From Dugong dugon (Eukaryota; Chordata; Mammalia; Sirenia; Dugongidae), in contig CM057466.1 in the NCBI GenBank assembly GCA_030035585.1, positions 60,395,233 through 60,459,232 of the forward strand: DNA of 64,000 nucleotides, in the 5' to 3' direction. Shown one piece after another: positions 20,856-32,879 of the stretch. The notes beneath the pieces were generated by a model. It searched no databases. It saw only the letters and a program-made list of their open reading frames with translations, and was not told the DNA's origin. The first letter of the stretch is position 1. Each line of letters opens with the position of its first letter. The translations under genes and the position numbers were made by a program.

Positions 20856-21894
20856 TATTGGCAAAAGTACTGCTGGGCATATAAAAATATTGAGACTATT
20901 AGAGCTATAAACAGTCCTTTGGGTCCACAAGTTCTAGAGACAGGAAATAATCTGGAAGCTGTTCAGCCTTTTAAAGTGTATATTCTCTATTGTCTTCATC
21001 AGAAGTGGCCAAGAAGGATGTTGGTAAAGCAAAGAAATTCCAGAAGGTAGAGCCAAAAGTGGTGGACAAAAATGGATGCAGAATCTACCCATAGGGAGTA
21101 GAACTGGAGTCAAATCAAGGAACACTGCTTACCCCAGAGAAGACACACTTGACACCATTTACCCAGTAGAATTCGGACTTGCAATGAGTCAGTGGCAGCT
21201 AAGTACCTCCCATTCTTCCCTTTTCAAAGAGGAGTGGTTCTGTCCCTCTTCCACCACTGTGTGTTAGGTGTGGAGGGAGCATACAACTTGCTGTTTTAGT
21301 TTTTTAGTCTTTGAATCAAGGGGAGCTAAACCAACACTTGATATACATCATGGAATCTTGGGCTTTAAGCCTGATTGGATAAGATTTTGGGGATTCTAAG
21401 GATGCAGTTCCTCCCACTAACAACACCCTCAACTTTGTGTTTGACCTTGCAGTTTGTTAGGGTCAATAGAATATTATCAGAAGTGATACAAATAGAGATG
21501 TGAAATGCTCTTGTGTGGTTAGTTTTATTTTCTTGGGCTTCTGCCATTGCCATAATAAGAAAATGACTCAGCTAGCCCACTGGTCCAAGGAAGATGAGAG
21601 ACACACAGAGCAGACATAGACCTCTACTGAAGCTTGGAGCTAAGCCCAGCTGAGCCCTGCCTAGTTCAGCCAACTTCTGGTTGATCCACAGACGCCGGAT
21701 TGTTGTTTTAATCCACTAGATTTTGTGGTGGTTATTACAGCATTACTGTAGCAAAAGCTAATGGTGTAGGGATTTCTTTTTATCTCCTTGTCCCAAAGAT
21801 TTCATCATTATGAACTCCAGTGGCAAATCTTACATTTCCAGGGGGTTTCTGTTTGTTTGTTTGTTTTCATATATGCTTCCCTTTAGCTTTGAAG

Positions 21895-22115
21895 CTGATA
21901 GACCTCTGCTTTTGGAACAGAAAACGTGGTTTTAAAGATCAGCTCTGCCATATACTGGTTATATGATCTTCAGCCCATAAATTAATACCCTTTGGTTCTC
22001 AGTTACTTCATCTATAAAATAGCGATAATCATCCTTACTTCATAGAGTTTTTGTAAGGATGACATGAGATAGCAGGTCTGAGAAAAGAAGTGTGCTGTCT
22101 GACATGAAGCAGGCT
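21895..22115 (+). repeat. MIR SINE
   Basis: 'tcagctctgccatatactgg', 'cagttacttcatctataaaa' and 'gtttttgtaaggatgacatg' are in MIR order. Confidence 0.8.
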
Positions 22116-22540
22116 GCCATATGAGTTGGCCCTAAATGTTTTGCATTGGGTTACTAGATAACATCCAAGATTTTTTCTAGTTCAATAATACCAGGATGCT
22201 AAGAGACACTTGGTTTCTACCACAATAAATATTCACTGATGCTTTTTTGATGATGAGAAACAATTTTATTTCACGATTTGAGATAATTCTCGCATTGGGA
22301 GTATCCCTGGAAGAGTCAACACATTAACTTAAATTTATACGTTGCTGTGAGTGACTAAAATCACCGCATATTTTAATAGAGGTCCATCAGAAAGACACAA
22401 AGTATTTGAGTTTCATCAAAAAGGCACAAAGCATTTTAGTTATCTCAGTGGATTCCTAGCACATATTAGGCCAGCATGTTAAAACGACAAAGAACATATC
22501 CAGTTAGTCCACAAACCAGGCAACATTCAAATAGTGACTG
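22116..22540. other. unassigned AT-rich sequence
   Basis: Nothing recognised. Confidence 0.3.
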
Positions 22541-22722
22541 TAAACTCATTGCCATGGAGTCAATTCTGACTCACAGTGACCCTATAGGACAGAGCAGAAC
22601 TGCCCTGTAACATTTCCAAGGAAGCAGATTGCCACATCTTTCTCCCACTGAGTGGCTTGTGGGTTCGAACTGCTGACCCTTTTGTTAGCTACTGAGTGCT
22701 TAACCACTGTGCTACCAGAGCT
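22541..22722 (-). mobile_element. AfroSINE, minus
   Basis: 'aaactcattgccatggagtc' at the left, 'gcagattgccacatctttct' (long subtype block) inside, and inverted head 'gtgctaccagagct'. Confidence 0.92.
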
Positions 22723-23050
22723 GTAGTCCTAGAGAAAGACTCCCAAGAGTAATGTATATTAAAGAAAAGGTACCATAACCACTCTCCAGAAAACACTATA
22801 GTCTAAAGCACCCATCCACATGAACTAATAACAACTGACTCAACAACTTATTTAGATATTTTTAGAAATGTATCGTAAATTCCTAATACAGGAAAAATCT
22901 TTTTATACCAAAACTAGAGATTGAGATTTCTAACTTAAAATATTTTATTTTTCAATCTTTTAATCCAATCTTTGCTATTGAAAAACTTGTCTGTAATACA
23001 TAAATTTGCTTTCTTGTTTTAGGAAATAAAAAGTAGTAAGCCTCCTCTTA
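22723..23050. other. unassigned AT-rich sequence
   Basis: Nothing recognised. Confidence 0.3.
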
Positions 23051-23257
23051 GAGCCCTGGTGGCGCAGTGGTTAAAGTGCTCAGCTGCTAACCAAAAGGTC
23101 AGCAGTTCAAACCCACCAGCCACTCTGCTGGAGAAAGCTGTGACAGCCTGCTTCTGTAAAGATTTACCGTCTTGGAAACCCTATGGGGCAGTTCTACTAT
23201 GTCCTACAGGGTCGCTAGGAGTCAGAATCGACTCGACAGCAATGGGTTAGGGCTTTA
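23051..23257 (+). mobile_element. AfroSINE, long subtype, well preserved
   Basis: 'gagccctggtggcgcagtgg', B box 'agcagttcaaaccca', 'gacagcctgcttctgtaaag' and tail 'gagtcagaatcgactcgaca'. It still has CpG in the head and tail, which suggests a relatively young copy. Confidence 0.95.
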
Positions 23258-26188
23258 AGCCTATTATTACTTACTCTTATTGAGAACTCTGAGTGCAGCT
23301 TGGCCCAGGAGTCATCATTATAAATGGGCGATCTCATAGTACAGGACTCGGCATAGAAAGTAGCAGAGATGGGAATAAATGTCTAATAATTATATTAAAT
23401 GCTTTGAAAATTAACTTTTTGAATTAGAACAGCAACTTATTTTGCTATGGATGACTCTTTCCCTCAGAGCAGAATGTAAATAGAAACAATAATAAATAAA
23501 TGAAAACACAGTTCAGGTTATCTGAAGATTTGGTTAATTGCAGGTTTGCTGTGTTTCTGCACAACAACATTTTCCTTACCATAACTCTCTAAATTACTAG
23601 AGTGGACTATTTCATGCACAATTTATTGCAGAGACAGGCAGTATTTACCAGTTCCTTCACGGCAGAGAAGAACCAACTGCTTGAAGGCCATCACTCATGT
23701 TGCTGTCAGCAGAGTGGTGAAGAGCTGAGTAATAAAAGAACCCCCACGTATACTGGATATGTGATAACTTCATTAAGAATTAGGAGACTTTTACAAACGG
23801 GGAGGGGATACCCAACCCTTTAGCAGAACATCCTAGATAAGCTAGAGTCCTTGCCTTGGCTCATCCATCATGGTTTAGAATTAGCTTTCATGCACTTGAC
23901 CTTCACCATCACTCTTTTTGTCAAGCCTGGGTGTCAACACAAAAGAAATTGGTTCATGGATGAAAGTGCTGAATGTGCATCTGATCACACGTCTTTCAGG
24001 CGCTTACCTCCTCACAGTAAGGGATCAATTAAAACCAAATGGAGCAGATTTCTCTGGGTATCTGGGTCGGCCGTGTGGAATGCTATGGTTTGGGCAAAGA
24101 AGCATTTAACTGAAGAGAGGCGCTCCTGGCCCGAGCACAAACAGGCCAGGCATGTATGTCATAAGCTGCGGGATGTAAACACATTCAGCCCTGGACACAA
24201 AAGGACAAAGACACAAGAGACCGTCTGTCATGTCATTACCTAAATATCTAGCTGTATTATTTATAAACCAACTTGCAGCAGATGTTGTCTTTTTTAACAC
24301 AAATTCTCCTTCCAGGGCATTATGCATGAGGCCTAATTGTAAATGCCTATATTGTTTCTTTCCCCTACTGATTTATTGTTCTATAGACATCTACATGGGA
24401 ACACAGTGTGGAACTGTGCTGTTTTCTCTATTAATTATTTTCACTCTTTGATTACTAATTTCAGAAGACAAACTTTTCACTGTTAACCTCCTCGGGAGTG
24501 GATTGTTTTACAACGAGACTGTATTAGGGAAATGAGTCCCCAGTGAAAGCAGAAGGGCATGAAAACCTTGTGTCTTATTTACATTAACCCAAACACAAGT
24601 TTCCTCGTAATTTTCCCTCTTAAATCTTTATCTACTTATGAAAGAAAAGTCATACATTCAGAAACAATGATTCTGCCGGAGTTTTTTTGTAATACTGGAG
24701 TTATTATATTAGAATCAACATCTGTTTAAAAGGCAAAAAGGTATTACTGTTAGGCATTAATAAAGAAGTTATACACATCTTTGTGCCAGATGTAAAACCA
24801 CTGTCCACCATGCCTGGTACACAGTAGGTTCTCAGAACTTATGAGTGTCCTTCAAATTTAGAATTTGCCATGATTTCCAGAGTAATTTTTTAACATACAA
24901 TGAGTCAAATTTTGGGAGAGAGATTGGAATTCATTTCCAATTTTCTATGCTTTTGTTGTGTCAAGGAATTTGGCTGATCCCTTTGCCCAAATGCTGATCT
25001 GTATGTGGGATCCCCTCCTCATCTTGCCCAGAATCACAATCCTGGCTGGGAGCACCCCAGGGAGATAGCCCTTTCCATTCCCTCCCTCTCACCTCATTGC
25101 AAGCCAGGATTGAAATGCAGAAACCAGTGGCCACAAGGGCCATTGTCCTGAGCCCTGGCTGGGAGGCAGGGATGGAGATTACAGGGTGAGTATTTGTTGT
25201 CTGTTTCATATGCTACTGGTCTCTGTGTGGGTCTCACACCTTCCTTGGAGTCTGCTGAGTGAGGTTGTGAAATCAGACTCAGGAAAATCTAGAGAGACCT
25301 CCTAAGTCAAGTCTTGATCCTGTGCAGCAATCCCTTCTACCCCATCTCACTTAAATGACCATCAGGCTTCTTCAGGGACACCCCAGGGATGGGAAACATG
25401 CTAACTCATGAAGTAGCAGCTCATTCCATTTTGTGAGAGCCCTAATACTTTGAAAGTCCTTAACTGTACCAAGGTTCTGTCTGGGGTGTGGGTTGAGAGG
25501 GAGGATATCTAACTTTCACCCATCTGTTCTGTTTTCTAGATCCACACAGAGGGAGCTTAATCATTCTTCCATATAACGGATATGGACTTATTTGACAAGA
25601 TTGTGCAGGGCTATGGTGCCATATTTCATTTCTGGGCACAGGGGAATTAGTCACTTTTGGTCCATCTTGTCTTGTCCCTCTCTGCTTTGTCAAGGATGGA
25701 CAGAGGGTCCTCGCAGTCTGGGGAAGATTCAGTAGGTGAGCCTGGTTGGGGAAGGCAGAACTGTTCATGATCTGAAGGAAGGATGAACGAGAGTGTAGGA
25801 AGTATGGAACTCATGTTTGAGAAAGAGTTCAAGGGGACGGTTCATCTTGAAGCTCAGTTTTATCCAAACTGATGTTCTTTATACCATCCAATACTGGATT
25901 GTTTCAATAGCCCTGTGCCTAGGATGTCCTTTCACACACTACAGATCTGATTTTGCAGGACTGTTCCAGTTCTCAGGGATAGTCACATGTTCATAAAGGG
26001 ACAAAAAGACTTTGTATATAACAGGTCTGGCAGCATCACTCCCTTCATTGTCTAACTTCTCATCTGCCCTTGAGACTGGGATGCTAGAGATGGAAAATAT
26101 TTATTCTCAGGGCCCCAATCCTGTCATTATAATCATGGTTAGTTTATTGTTGCAAGACTTGTTGTTTTGGTCAAATGTACCAAACATC
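23258..26188. other. long repeat-poor stretch, possibly containing conserved non-coding DNA
   Basis: About 2.9 kb without a recognised interspersed repeat, apart from short L2-like tails (for example 'gcctggtacacagtaggttc' near 24815). The block 23540-24740 has even composition and is the most unique-looking part. Overlapping frames of 130 (23851-24243) and 102 codons (25460-25768) have no recognised domain and no splice pattern, so I do not call a gene. Confidence 0.4.
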
Positions 26189-26203
26189 ATATATATACAT
26201 GTT

Positions 26204-26234
<31 letters not shown>
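26189..26234. repeat. (AT)n / (ATAC) microsatellite
   Basis: Alternating AT with occasional C ('catatatatatatatatata'). Confidence 0.95.
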
Positions 26235-26559
26235 TTCACATTCCATCCCAAACCATTAAGTCATTTTCCTGTATGAGAAGACAATCGTGACTCCCCTGCC
26301 ATCGAGTTGGCATGTGTGATAAGTTCTTCAGTCATTCATACACTCATTCAATCATTCATCCAACATCTGTTCTCTGCTACATGTGTGAAAACAGGCTAAA
26401 AATATATCTTCTGTCTCTAGCACCTAGTAGGCACTCAAAAAAAAGTTTATTGTGAAAAGCTTGGATACTACAATCTTATTGTAGCTAAAGAGTGGATAGG
26501 GTCCATAAGGAGCTCCAAAATTTTAAACTACTTGTCTGGGAGTAAAGTGATTGCTTATT
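26235..26559. other. unassigned sequence
   Basis: A short 'cattcatacactcattcaat' tetranucleotide-like patch and an L2-like tail ('gcacctagtaggcactca') are all that I can see. Confidence 0.35.
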
Positions 26560-26937
26560 CTCACCATGCAATTTTTAAACCCTCTTATTTTGAAATAATT
26601 ATGGATTCATAGGAATTGCAATGATAATACAGAAAGGTCCCAGGTACTTTACCCAGTTTCTCCCAGTGGCAACACCTTACATAATTATCATACAATCTCA
26701 AAAACCAGGACACTGACAATAATACAACCCACTGAGCCTATTCAGGAAACCCTGGTGGCTCAATGGCTGCTAACCAAAAGGTCAACAGTTCGAATCCACC
26801 AGGCGCTCCTTAGAAACCCTATGGGGCAATTCTACTCTGTCCTATAGGGTCCCTAAGAGTCAGAATTGACTTGACGGTAACTGGGTTTGGTTTGGTTTGG
26901 AAGCTTATTCAAATTTCACCTGTTTTACATGCACTAC
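26560..26937 (-). mobile_element. old L1 3' UTR fragment split by a SINE
   Basis: 'aaataattatggattcatag' and 'ggcaacaccttacataatta' at the left, resuming after the SINE as 'tcaaatttcacctgttttac', read as the antisense 3' UTR of an old L1M. Confidence 0.6.
26745..26902 (+). mobile_element. AfroSINE, short subtype
   Basis: 'ggaaaccctggtggctcaat' to 'gggtttggtttggtttgg'. Flanks 'gcctattca' (26736-26744) and 'gcttattca' (26903-26911) form a short target duplication with one mismatch. Confidence 0.93.
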
Positions 26938-27150
26938 TTTGTGTCACCGGGTGGTACAAATGTTAACACACTTGAATGCTAACTGAAAAGTCGGTGGTTC
27001 AAGTCCACCTGGAGACATCTTGGAAGAAAGTCTTAGCGATCTACTTCCAAAAAATCAGCTATTGAAAACCCTACAGAGCACAGTTCTACTTTGACACACA
27101 TGGGGTCTCCATGAGTTGGAATCAACTTGATGGCAACGGGTAACTGGTAA
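26938..27150 (+). mobile_element. AfroSINE, divergent subtype
   Basis: 'gtcaccgggtggtacaaatg', 'cttggaagaaagtcttagcg', 'ctttgacacacatggggtct' and tail 'gagttggaatcaacttgatg'. 'tttgtgt' occurs on both flanks. Confidence 0.9.
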
Positions 27151-27324
27151 TTTGTGTGACTACATAATTTCTGATTGTCTAACATTCAGAATATGGCATA
27201 AGACATCTGCCTGGCATCTTAGAAGAGCTTACTTAAAACTTTTAGATGAGCATCTTTTTCCCAAGAGTCCACTCATAGTAGCTTCCTAAATTGGGCTAGG
27301 TCTCTCAAAAGCTCAGAGTCAGCA

Positions 27325-27362
27325 TATTCTCTCTTTCTCTCTCTCTCTCTCACTTTCTCCTT
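27325..27362. repeat. (CT)n microsatellite
   Basis: 'ctctctttctctctctctct' and continuation. Confidence 0.9.
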
Positions 27363-28299
27363 CTTTCCCCTCAAGGATACAGGAAAATAGAGCTCTGATA
27401 CGTGGCAGTGATGATGGAGCTAAGGACCTGGTACTTGTAGCTGTTGATTAAAACCTGTGGTTGGATCCACTGCAGGGGAGGGTGCATGCAAAGCAAACAG
27501 GCTCAACCCAGAGTCTGAGAAGAACCTATAGCAAGGGCAATATAGCAAGAAAGAGTCATGAGGGAGAGGAGCGAATCCGTGACAAGCACATGCTTATTTT
27601 TCCCAGCAATAGTAGATGTGTTAGGTCACACAGCCGGGAGCCAGAACAGAGACTTAGTTGCACTCACAGAAAGGCAAACCATACACCACCTTTCGAGCAC
27701 TTTGAGTTTGAGCTTCCTGCTCACCAAGCTCCTGAAGATGGGGAGATCTCAGGACGATCCAGTCAATGGGGAAGACAGACAGAAGATGTGGGGGTGGGGA
27801 GTCTTCCCAGCGAAAACCTACTTCAATTGATCAGCTAGCCTCTGAACAGCGGCTTTTGACATCTCAGTGGGTTGTGAGGGAGGTGTGGTCATCACAAATG
27901 AAACAGACCACAGCGGGTGGAGGAGACCTCTGCAGGGTCCCTAATCAATTACTAAAAACACAGAGAGGGACCATGGAAAATGAGTAAAGGAGACAGACGC
28001 ATGCTGGCACTCAGTGGTACCACAGGACACCAAAGGAGTAGTTGGGAGATTTTCAGCTTCACAGAGGACGGGGTGATTGTTTTCTTTCATCAGTTGTTGC
28101 CCTTGGAAAACAAAACAGAAACCAGAAGAGAAGCATTGCCTATGGAAAAAAAAATACATATAGAGGCTGAAAAGGATGAAATAAGAAGAATGGAATTCTG
28201 CTCTTCTGAAATAATTTAAATAGGCCTGAATGCCCAGAGGGCCTAGGCACTATGTTATGTGTTATGGAGAGGTTGGTATCTCCCAAAGGGGATATGAAA
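27363..28299. other. unassigned sequence with overlapping short open frames
   Basis: Frames of 125 (27461-27838), 90 and 79 codons overlap on the plus strand. They are rich in charged residues but have no recognised domain. Overlap in several frames argues against coding. Confidence 0.35.
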
Positions 28300-28440
28300 T
28301 GGGAGATGAATATTACTAATCATCCCTATTTGCTATATGTTAGGAAACTGAGGTAAAGTAGAAATGAGTGATTTTACTGCCAAACTCACATGCTGAGGCA
28401 GCCACAGAGCTGAGGTTTGACAGACAAAAGCAAAGGAGTC
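28300..28440 (-). repeat. MIR SINE, minus
   Basis: 'ttaggaaactgaggtaaagt' and 'gccaaactcacatgctgagg' are the antisense form of the MIR core. Confidence 0.6.
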
Positions 28441-28699
28441 ATGCAGGGCTGGTGAGGTTCATGCTGCTGGAGGCAACAATGCCCAGGAACCTGATATGCC
28501 ACAGGCCAGATGCTGGTGTCTTCTACGTGAAAGACTGTATGTGTGGTCCAGGACTCCAGGCATTTCACCTGCTTGGTCCAGGCTGGCTCCCCTTCACTTA
28601 CAGAGACCCAAGGGAATCGGACTGGTGTAGAACCTATGAGGGCCAGAAAGTCCTTGTTGGTCAAACCAAGCTTACTAAGAACAGACTAGAATATCAGAT

Positions 28700-28800
28700 T
28701 CACTAATACAGACATTGTTGTCTATTTAGTTCACTTCTATATCTCCAGGACCTGGAACAACACTAGGGACTCAATCCATATTTGTGGAATGAGGGACAGA
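28700..28800 (+). repeat. L2 3' end
   Basis: 'cttctatatctccaggacct', 'aacaacactagggactcaat' and 'catatttgtggaatgaggga' match the LINE2 terminus. Confidence 0.55.
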
Positions 28801-30744
28801 TCATACTGACAACTTTCTCGGTGCTGGACATGATGATAAGCGAAAGGAATGGAGACAGGAATAAGTTGGTAGTTCTCAAAGTAGGTCTGTGAGAAATTAA
28901 TAGATGTTCTAAAGGAGCTCAGGGAATTTGGGCGTTTATTTTGCCCAAATAAATGTGAGAAATGCTAAGTTTTGCTTTATTTGGGGAGGATTTCTCTCAG
29001 CCTTTAAGAAGTGAATGCCATTTGTGAATTTCCAAGAGGCAGATAGGTTTGCATCATTTTCCCAGTATAACAGACTGTGGGACCCCCTGCTTATCCAACA
29101 CACACCTTTGGAATGTTTATTGGAACTAGTGTTTTTCCTTGGAAAAAGCATGATTCCTGCCCTCAAGTAGCTCACAATCTCTTGCTGGCCACTTCCATTC
29201 AATTCTGCCAACCAATAATTCAGTCTTCCTTGCTCACTGGTATTGGACATGATTGGGATCACTGTAAATGATGGCTATCAGTAATTTTATCTTAAGGCAT
29301 TTTGCCCACTATGGGTCCTGTGTAGTGCCTACCTGGTACCTCATCAGCCTCTAGTGTGCACCCATTGGATTCCTCCATTGGGCAACCTGGGCAACACTGG
29401 TAGAAGTCCTGATCTCCCCAAGGCCAGTCAGTTCTCAGTCTAAGCGTAAGCTCACGACATGACACCTACAACAAAGATAGGGTCACATGCCTTAGAGTCA
29501 TTTCTCTTCTCAGTAATTCTGACCCAGTAACACAAAGTCTAAACCCTGCTACCATCTCCGTCATAAATACAGAGCTGAATAACAAAAGAAAAATGCTCTT
29601 TCAACCCGACAGCCAGCATACTCCTTCACAAGACAGAGCCCAGAATCACCAACGTGTGGCAGTCACAGAGCCCCTCATTTCAGCCGTGCATTCTGTCTGG
29701 CAGTGGACTCTACCCTTGCTGTAGCCCGAATAAATCACCAGTGCCCTTACTGAAGGCAGGTAATTGCATTTGGAAATACTCCAGACACTGGGGTTTGTTT
29801 GGTCAAAGACGTGGGCAAGGATAGTGTAGCACCCACTTTCATGAAATACACGTTAAGAATAACGGTGCCTGCGTTACCTAATTTATAATGGATACCACAC
29901 ACACTCCTCCCTGCGTTCCTTTCCCAGCAAAAAATGTGAGAGGAAGTATGGCAGTATTTTTCTTTTAGGTATAACAGTCTGTCAGTATCAAATTCTCTCA
30001 GTCAGTAGGGAGCATATAGTGTTGATTTACTGAAAATCTGGGATTATGTCTGCTCTGTGGTGAGTGTAGATTTAAGAGAGGAGAGGTAAGGGGTCTCCAA
30101 AAGGTGAAGAAAAACACAAATGAAAGCCAGCAAGGAAAAAATAGCTTGACAGTTAAGATATAGTGCAGCCACCATCAAAATCTTCTGGAAAGACAAGCCC
30201 AGGAATGAACACATACACATACACACGGCCACGCACAGACATACACAGTAAGTCCCATGTACTGCGAGGTTTGAAACCTTTTCAATTAACCCCTTTCTCC
30301 TCGGGGCATTACAATGTGTCAATGAAGACCCACACAGGCTTAAATACTGTCATGTGTCACGCTGGAGAGAAATTGTGACAACAGATACAAAGTTTTGTTT
30401 CAGTTTTTAAGAACTGGCTTTAAAAAAAATTCTTGTGAGGAGTAAAGAGGGAATTCTTCCCTTCAAGAGCCCTTTGACACTTGACTACGTTCCTGGACCT
30501 TTTTGTCACCAATATTTCATTATCCTGATCATATCCCTCGTCTCTTGCTCTTTCTCCCCTTTGCCTCAAAATAACTGTCACCCGGTGTTACTTTACCCAG
30601 AAATATTCCCTAGAAGCCACTCATAGTTCCTGTTTTTCCCCTTCTTCTTTTACTCTTCTTCTTTTTTGTCATTTTTGAAATGGAATAAAATAAATAGAAT
30701 TAAAATATGAGGCGGAGGGGACCTGTGACAGTACCTAAGAGCTT
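28801..30744. other. repeat-poor sequence
   Basis: No confident interspersed repeat. A CA-rich patch lies at about 30211-30248. Open frames of 92-108 codons have no recognised domain; one (30044-30322 minus) is cysteine- and valine-rich because it reads through the CA patch. Confidence 0.35.
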
Positions 30745-31000
30745 TTTTTAAAAATGATTTATTTTATTTTGGTTGTTATTGCGTTGAAAATCTACTCACC
30801 AGAACAGAACCAATTCAACAATTTCTACACGTACAATTCAGTGATATTGATTATATTTTCCGAGTTGGGCAACCATTCTCATCTCCTTTCCCAAACTGTT
30901 CCTTGCCCATTAACGTAAACTCACTGCCCCCTAAACTTCCTATCTAACCTTTCAAGTTGCTGTTGTCGGTTTGATTCCATATAGATAGTTCTTTCAAAGA
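30745..31000 (-). mobile_element. L1 3' end, minus
   Basis: 'atttattttattttggttgt', 'caatttctacacgtacaatt', 'ggcaaccattctcatctcct' and 'aaactcactgccccctaaac' are an antisense L1 3' UTR, a different subtype from the 16018 copy. Confidence 0.75.
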
Positions 31001-31356
31001 GCACAATGCTCAAGGCAGACATTCTTTACTAATTAAACTAAAGTGTTGTTTGGTTTAAAGAAGACTAAGAGCTTTTGAAAATGGATTTTGCTTGATACCT
31101 TTCCCTTCTCTGGGATGGAGCTTTGGGCAAAAGCTGGTAAGAATAATGTGGGTGATGGTGACCAGTCAAGGTGAGTCCTGTTGGTGATCTCAACTTCTGC
31201 CTCTTTCTGATCCCACAATCCCCAAGATGTATCGTGTGGACTCTAGGACAGTGGGCAGGTGAGCATGGACACTTTCTGGGTCCCAGACATGTCCCTGTGG
31301 CCACAACTCTACAAGGATCTGATGAGAAGAGCAAGGGCTGAGAACACCAACTGGTA
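31001..31356. other. unassigned sequence
   Basis: Nothing recognised. Confidence 0.3.
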
Positions 31357-31751
31357 GGTTGTTGTTGTTAGTTGCTGTACAGTCAACTCTGACTCACAGC
31401 GACTCCATGTACAACAGAATGAAATGTTGCCTGGTCCCACACCATCTTCACAATCGTTGGTATGCTCGAGTCCATTGTTGCAGCCACTTTTGGATGCCTT
31501 CCAACCTAGGCGGTTCATCTTCCTCTACTGTACTGGACAATATTCTATTGTGATCGTTAGGGTTTTCATTGGCTAATTTTCAGAAGTAGATCTCCAGGCC
31601 TTTCTTCCTAGTCTGCTTGTGGCTGGATGCTCTGCTGAAACCTGTCCACCATGAGTGACCCTGCTAGTATTTGAAATACAATGGCGTAGCTTCTAGCATC
31701 ATAGCAACACGTAAGCCACCATAGTACAGGAAACTGGCAGACAAGTGGTGG
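31357..31751 (-). mobile_element. chimeric repeat with an RTE-type tail
   Basis: The left 130 bp is the inverted RTE 3' end ('ttgttgttagttgctgtaca', 'ccatgtacaacagaatgaaa', 'gagtccattgttgcagccac'). After about 31490 it departs from RTE and reads 'ggatgccttccaacctaggc', 'gttttcattggctaattttc', 'gctgaaacctgtccaccatg'. This fits a non-autonomous element that borrowed the RTE tail; I recall similar dispersed sequence in elephants but cannot name it. Confidence 0.6.
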
Positions 31752-31762
31752 AATAGGCAGGT

Positions 31763-31964
31763 TAAAAAAAAAAAGTTTCTATCAAGTTGATTCTGACTTA
31801 TAGAGAAGCAATCCCATGTGTTTCAGAGTAGAACTGAGCTCCATAGATCACCAGGAAGTAGATCGCCAGGACTTTCTTCTGAGGCATCTCTGGGTGGATG
31901 CAAATCACCAGTCTTTCAGTTACTAGCTGAGCACGTTAACCCTTCTTGCCACCCAGGGACTCCT
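31763..31964 (-). mobile_element. AfroSINE, divergent subtype, minus
   Basis: Inverted tail after an A run, 'ctatcaagttgattctgact', then 'gccaggactttcttctgagg' and inverted head 'gccacccagggactcc'. Confidence 0.9.
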
Positions 31965-32424
31965 GGAACAGGCAAGTAGAAGGGGTTAAATGTGGTACGT
32001 GTGAAGGTCCCTGGTAGCCAGAGAGGTGAGGAAGGTCTGGGATGGGCAAGAGGGCACACTCAGTACCCCAGACTGCAGAGGTCACCAAAAGACATGGCAC
32101 CGTCTCAGAGCTGGAAAAGTAAGATGAGGTAGAAGAAGAGAAAGAAGAGGAAAGAGGGGCAAATAACAGCACAGAAGATGCTACTAGCTTAAGTAATTCT
32201 GGAGAAGGATACAGAACTATCCAGTTAGGAAGGAAATGCCACTTTGCCTTTTTATTTGTTAATTATAAACCACTAATCTTCATACTTGGAATCCCTAAAT
32301 CATTTTGCTAAGTGGATTCTTAGTTTGTGATTCTCCAAGGCAGCAGACACAGCTCACAGGTTTGGATAGGGTCCTCTGAGAGGGGCTATGTGTTCTGCTC
32401 CAAGAGCCTGCAAGGTTGGCCCGA
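31965..32424. other. unassigned sequence
   Basis: A purine-rich patch (32110-32160) gives a serine-rich antisense frame (31936-32172). No gene support. Confidence 0.3.
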
Positions 32425-32570
32425 GTCGAGTGTCCCATGTCCTGGTTTGCCAGGGATAACCCTGCTTTGTTCCTGTTGTACCCAAGTGATTGTTAGTAAC
32501 AGCCCCTCTCACTCCTTAAAGTGTCCTGGTTTCTACAATAAATTATACGGTCAGCCAAAGTACAGGCAAA
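32425..32570 (+). repeat. ancient unclassified repeat, copy 1
   Basis: 'taaagtgtcctggtttctac' and 'aataaattatacggtca' align with the second copy at 46925-47050, and 'gttgtacccaagtgattgtt' looks like a dispersed ancient eutherian repeat. Confidence 0.5.
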
Positions 32571-32879
32571 CGAGAGGCTTCTTTTAATAGGACTACCAAC
32601 CATCCCCTCTGCGGAGAATACAAACTGCCTGAAAAGAGAACCAAAGAAACTCCAAGCAAAGCATAACTCCTTCAAGAGCCCTTCTCTCCCTCAGAGATGA
32701 GCAGTGGGACCTGCGAAGAGGCCCGTTTGCACATACTTGGGCCCCATTTTGACAGCATCTGTTTTTGGGGGGCCAGGGGTGGAGGGAGCACACAGATACA
32801 GCTATTCAGTGGCACAAGAATCTGGTTGTGAGCACTGTCATTCACAAAGCAGTGTGACAATGACAAGTGTAATAGTGAA

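Larger units (their letters stand above)
19599..21765 (+). mobile_element. possible old LTR-internal-LTR unit
   Basis: Two direct copies of the same LTR-like repeat lie at about 19600-19905 and 21440-21765. Shared landmarks are 'cttgggcttctgccattgcc' (versus 'cctgggcttcttccatcacc'), 'gatgagagacac', 'agctgag' and 'ttgttttaatccactag'. About 1.5 kb lies between, with no surviving retroviral domain that I can see; it contains an AfroSINE (20700-20855) and an A run at 20041-20067. This could be a degenerate MaLR-like element or two independent copies. Confidence 0.4.

Noticed and set aside
23851..24243. 130-codon plus-strand frame as a gene
   Set aside because: No domain, no splice sites and a competing frame inside it. 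More likely unique non-coding DNA.
26911..26937. 'aaatttcacctgttttacat' looks like the core of the P1 element
   Set aside because: In context it continues the antisense old L1 3' UTR interrupted by the SINE at 26745-26902. No P1 arms follow.
27575..27690. Possible additional antisense MIR ('gtcacacagccgggagccag')
   Set aside because: Only one short word fits; the rest of the MIR order is missing.
30044..30322. 92-codon minus frame with a Cys/Val-rich segment
   Set aside because: The segment is the antisense reading of a CA-rich patch.
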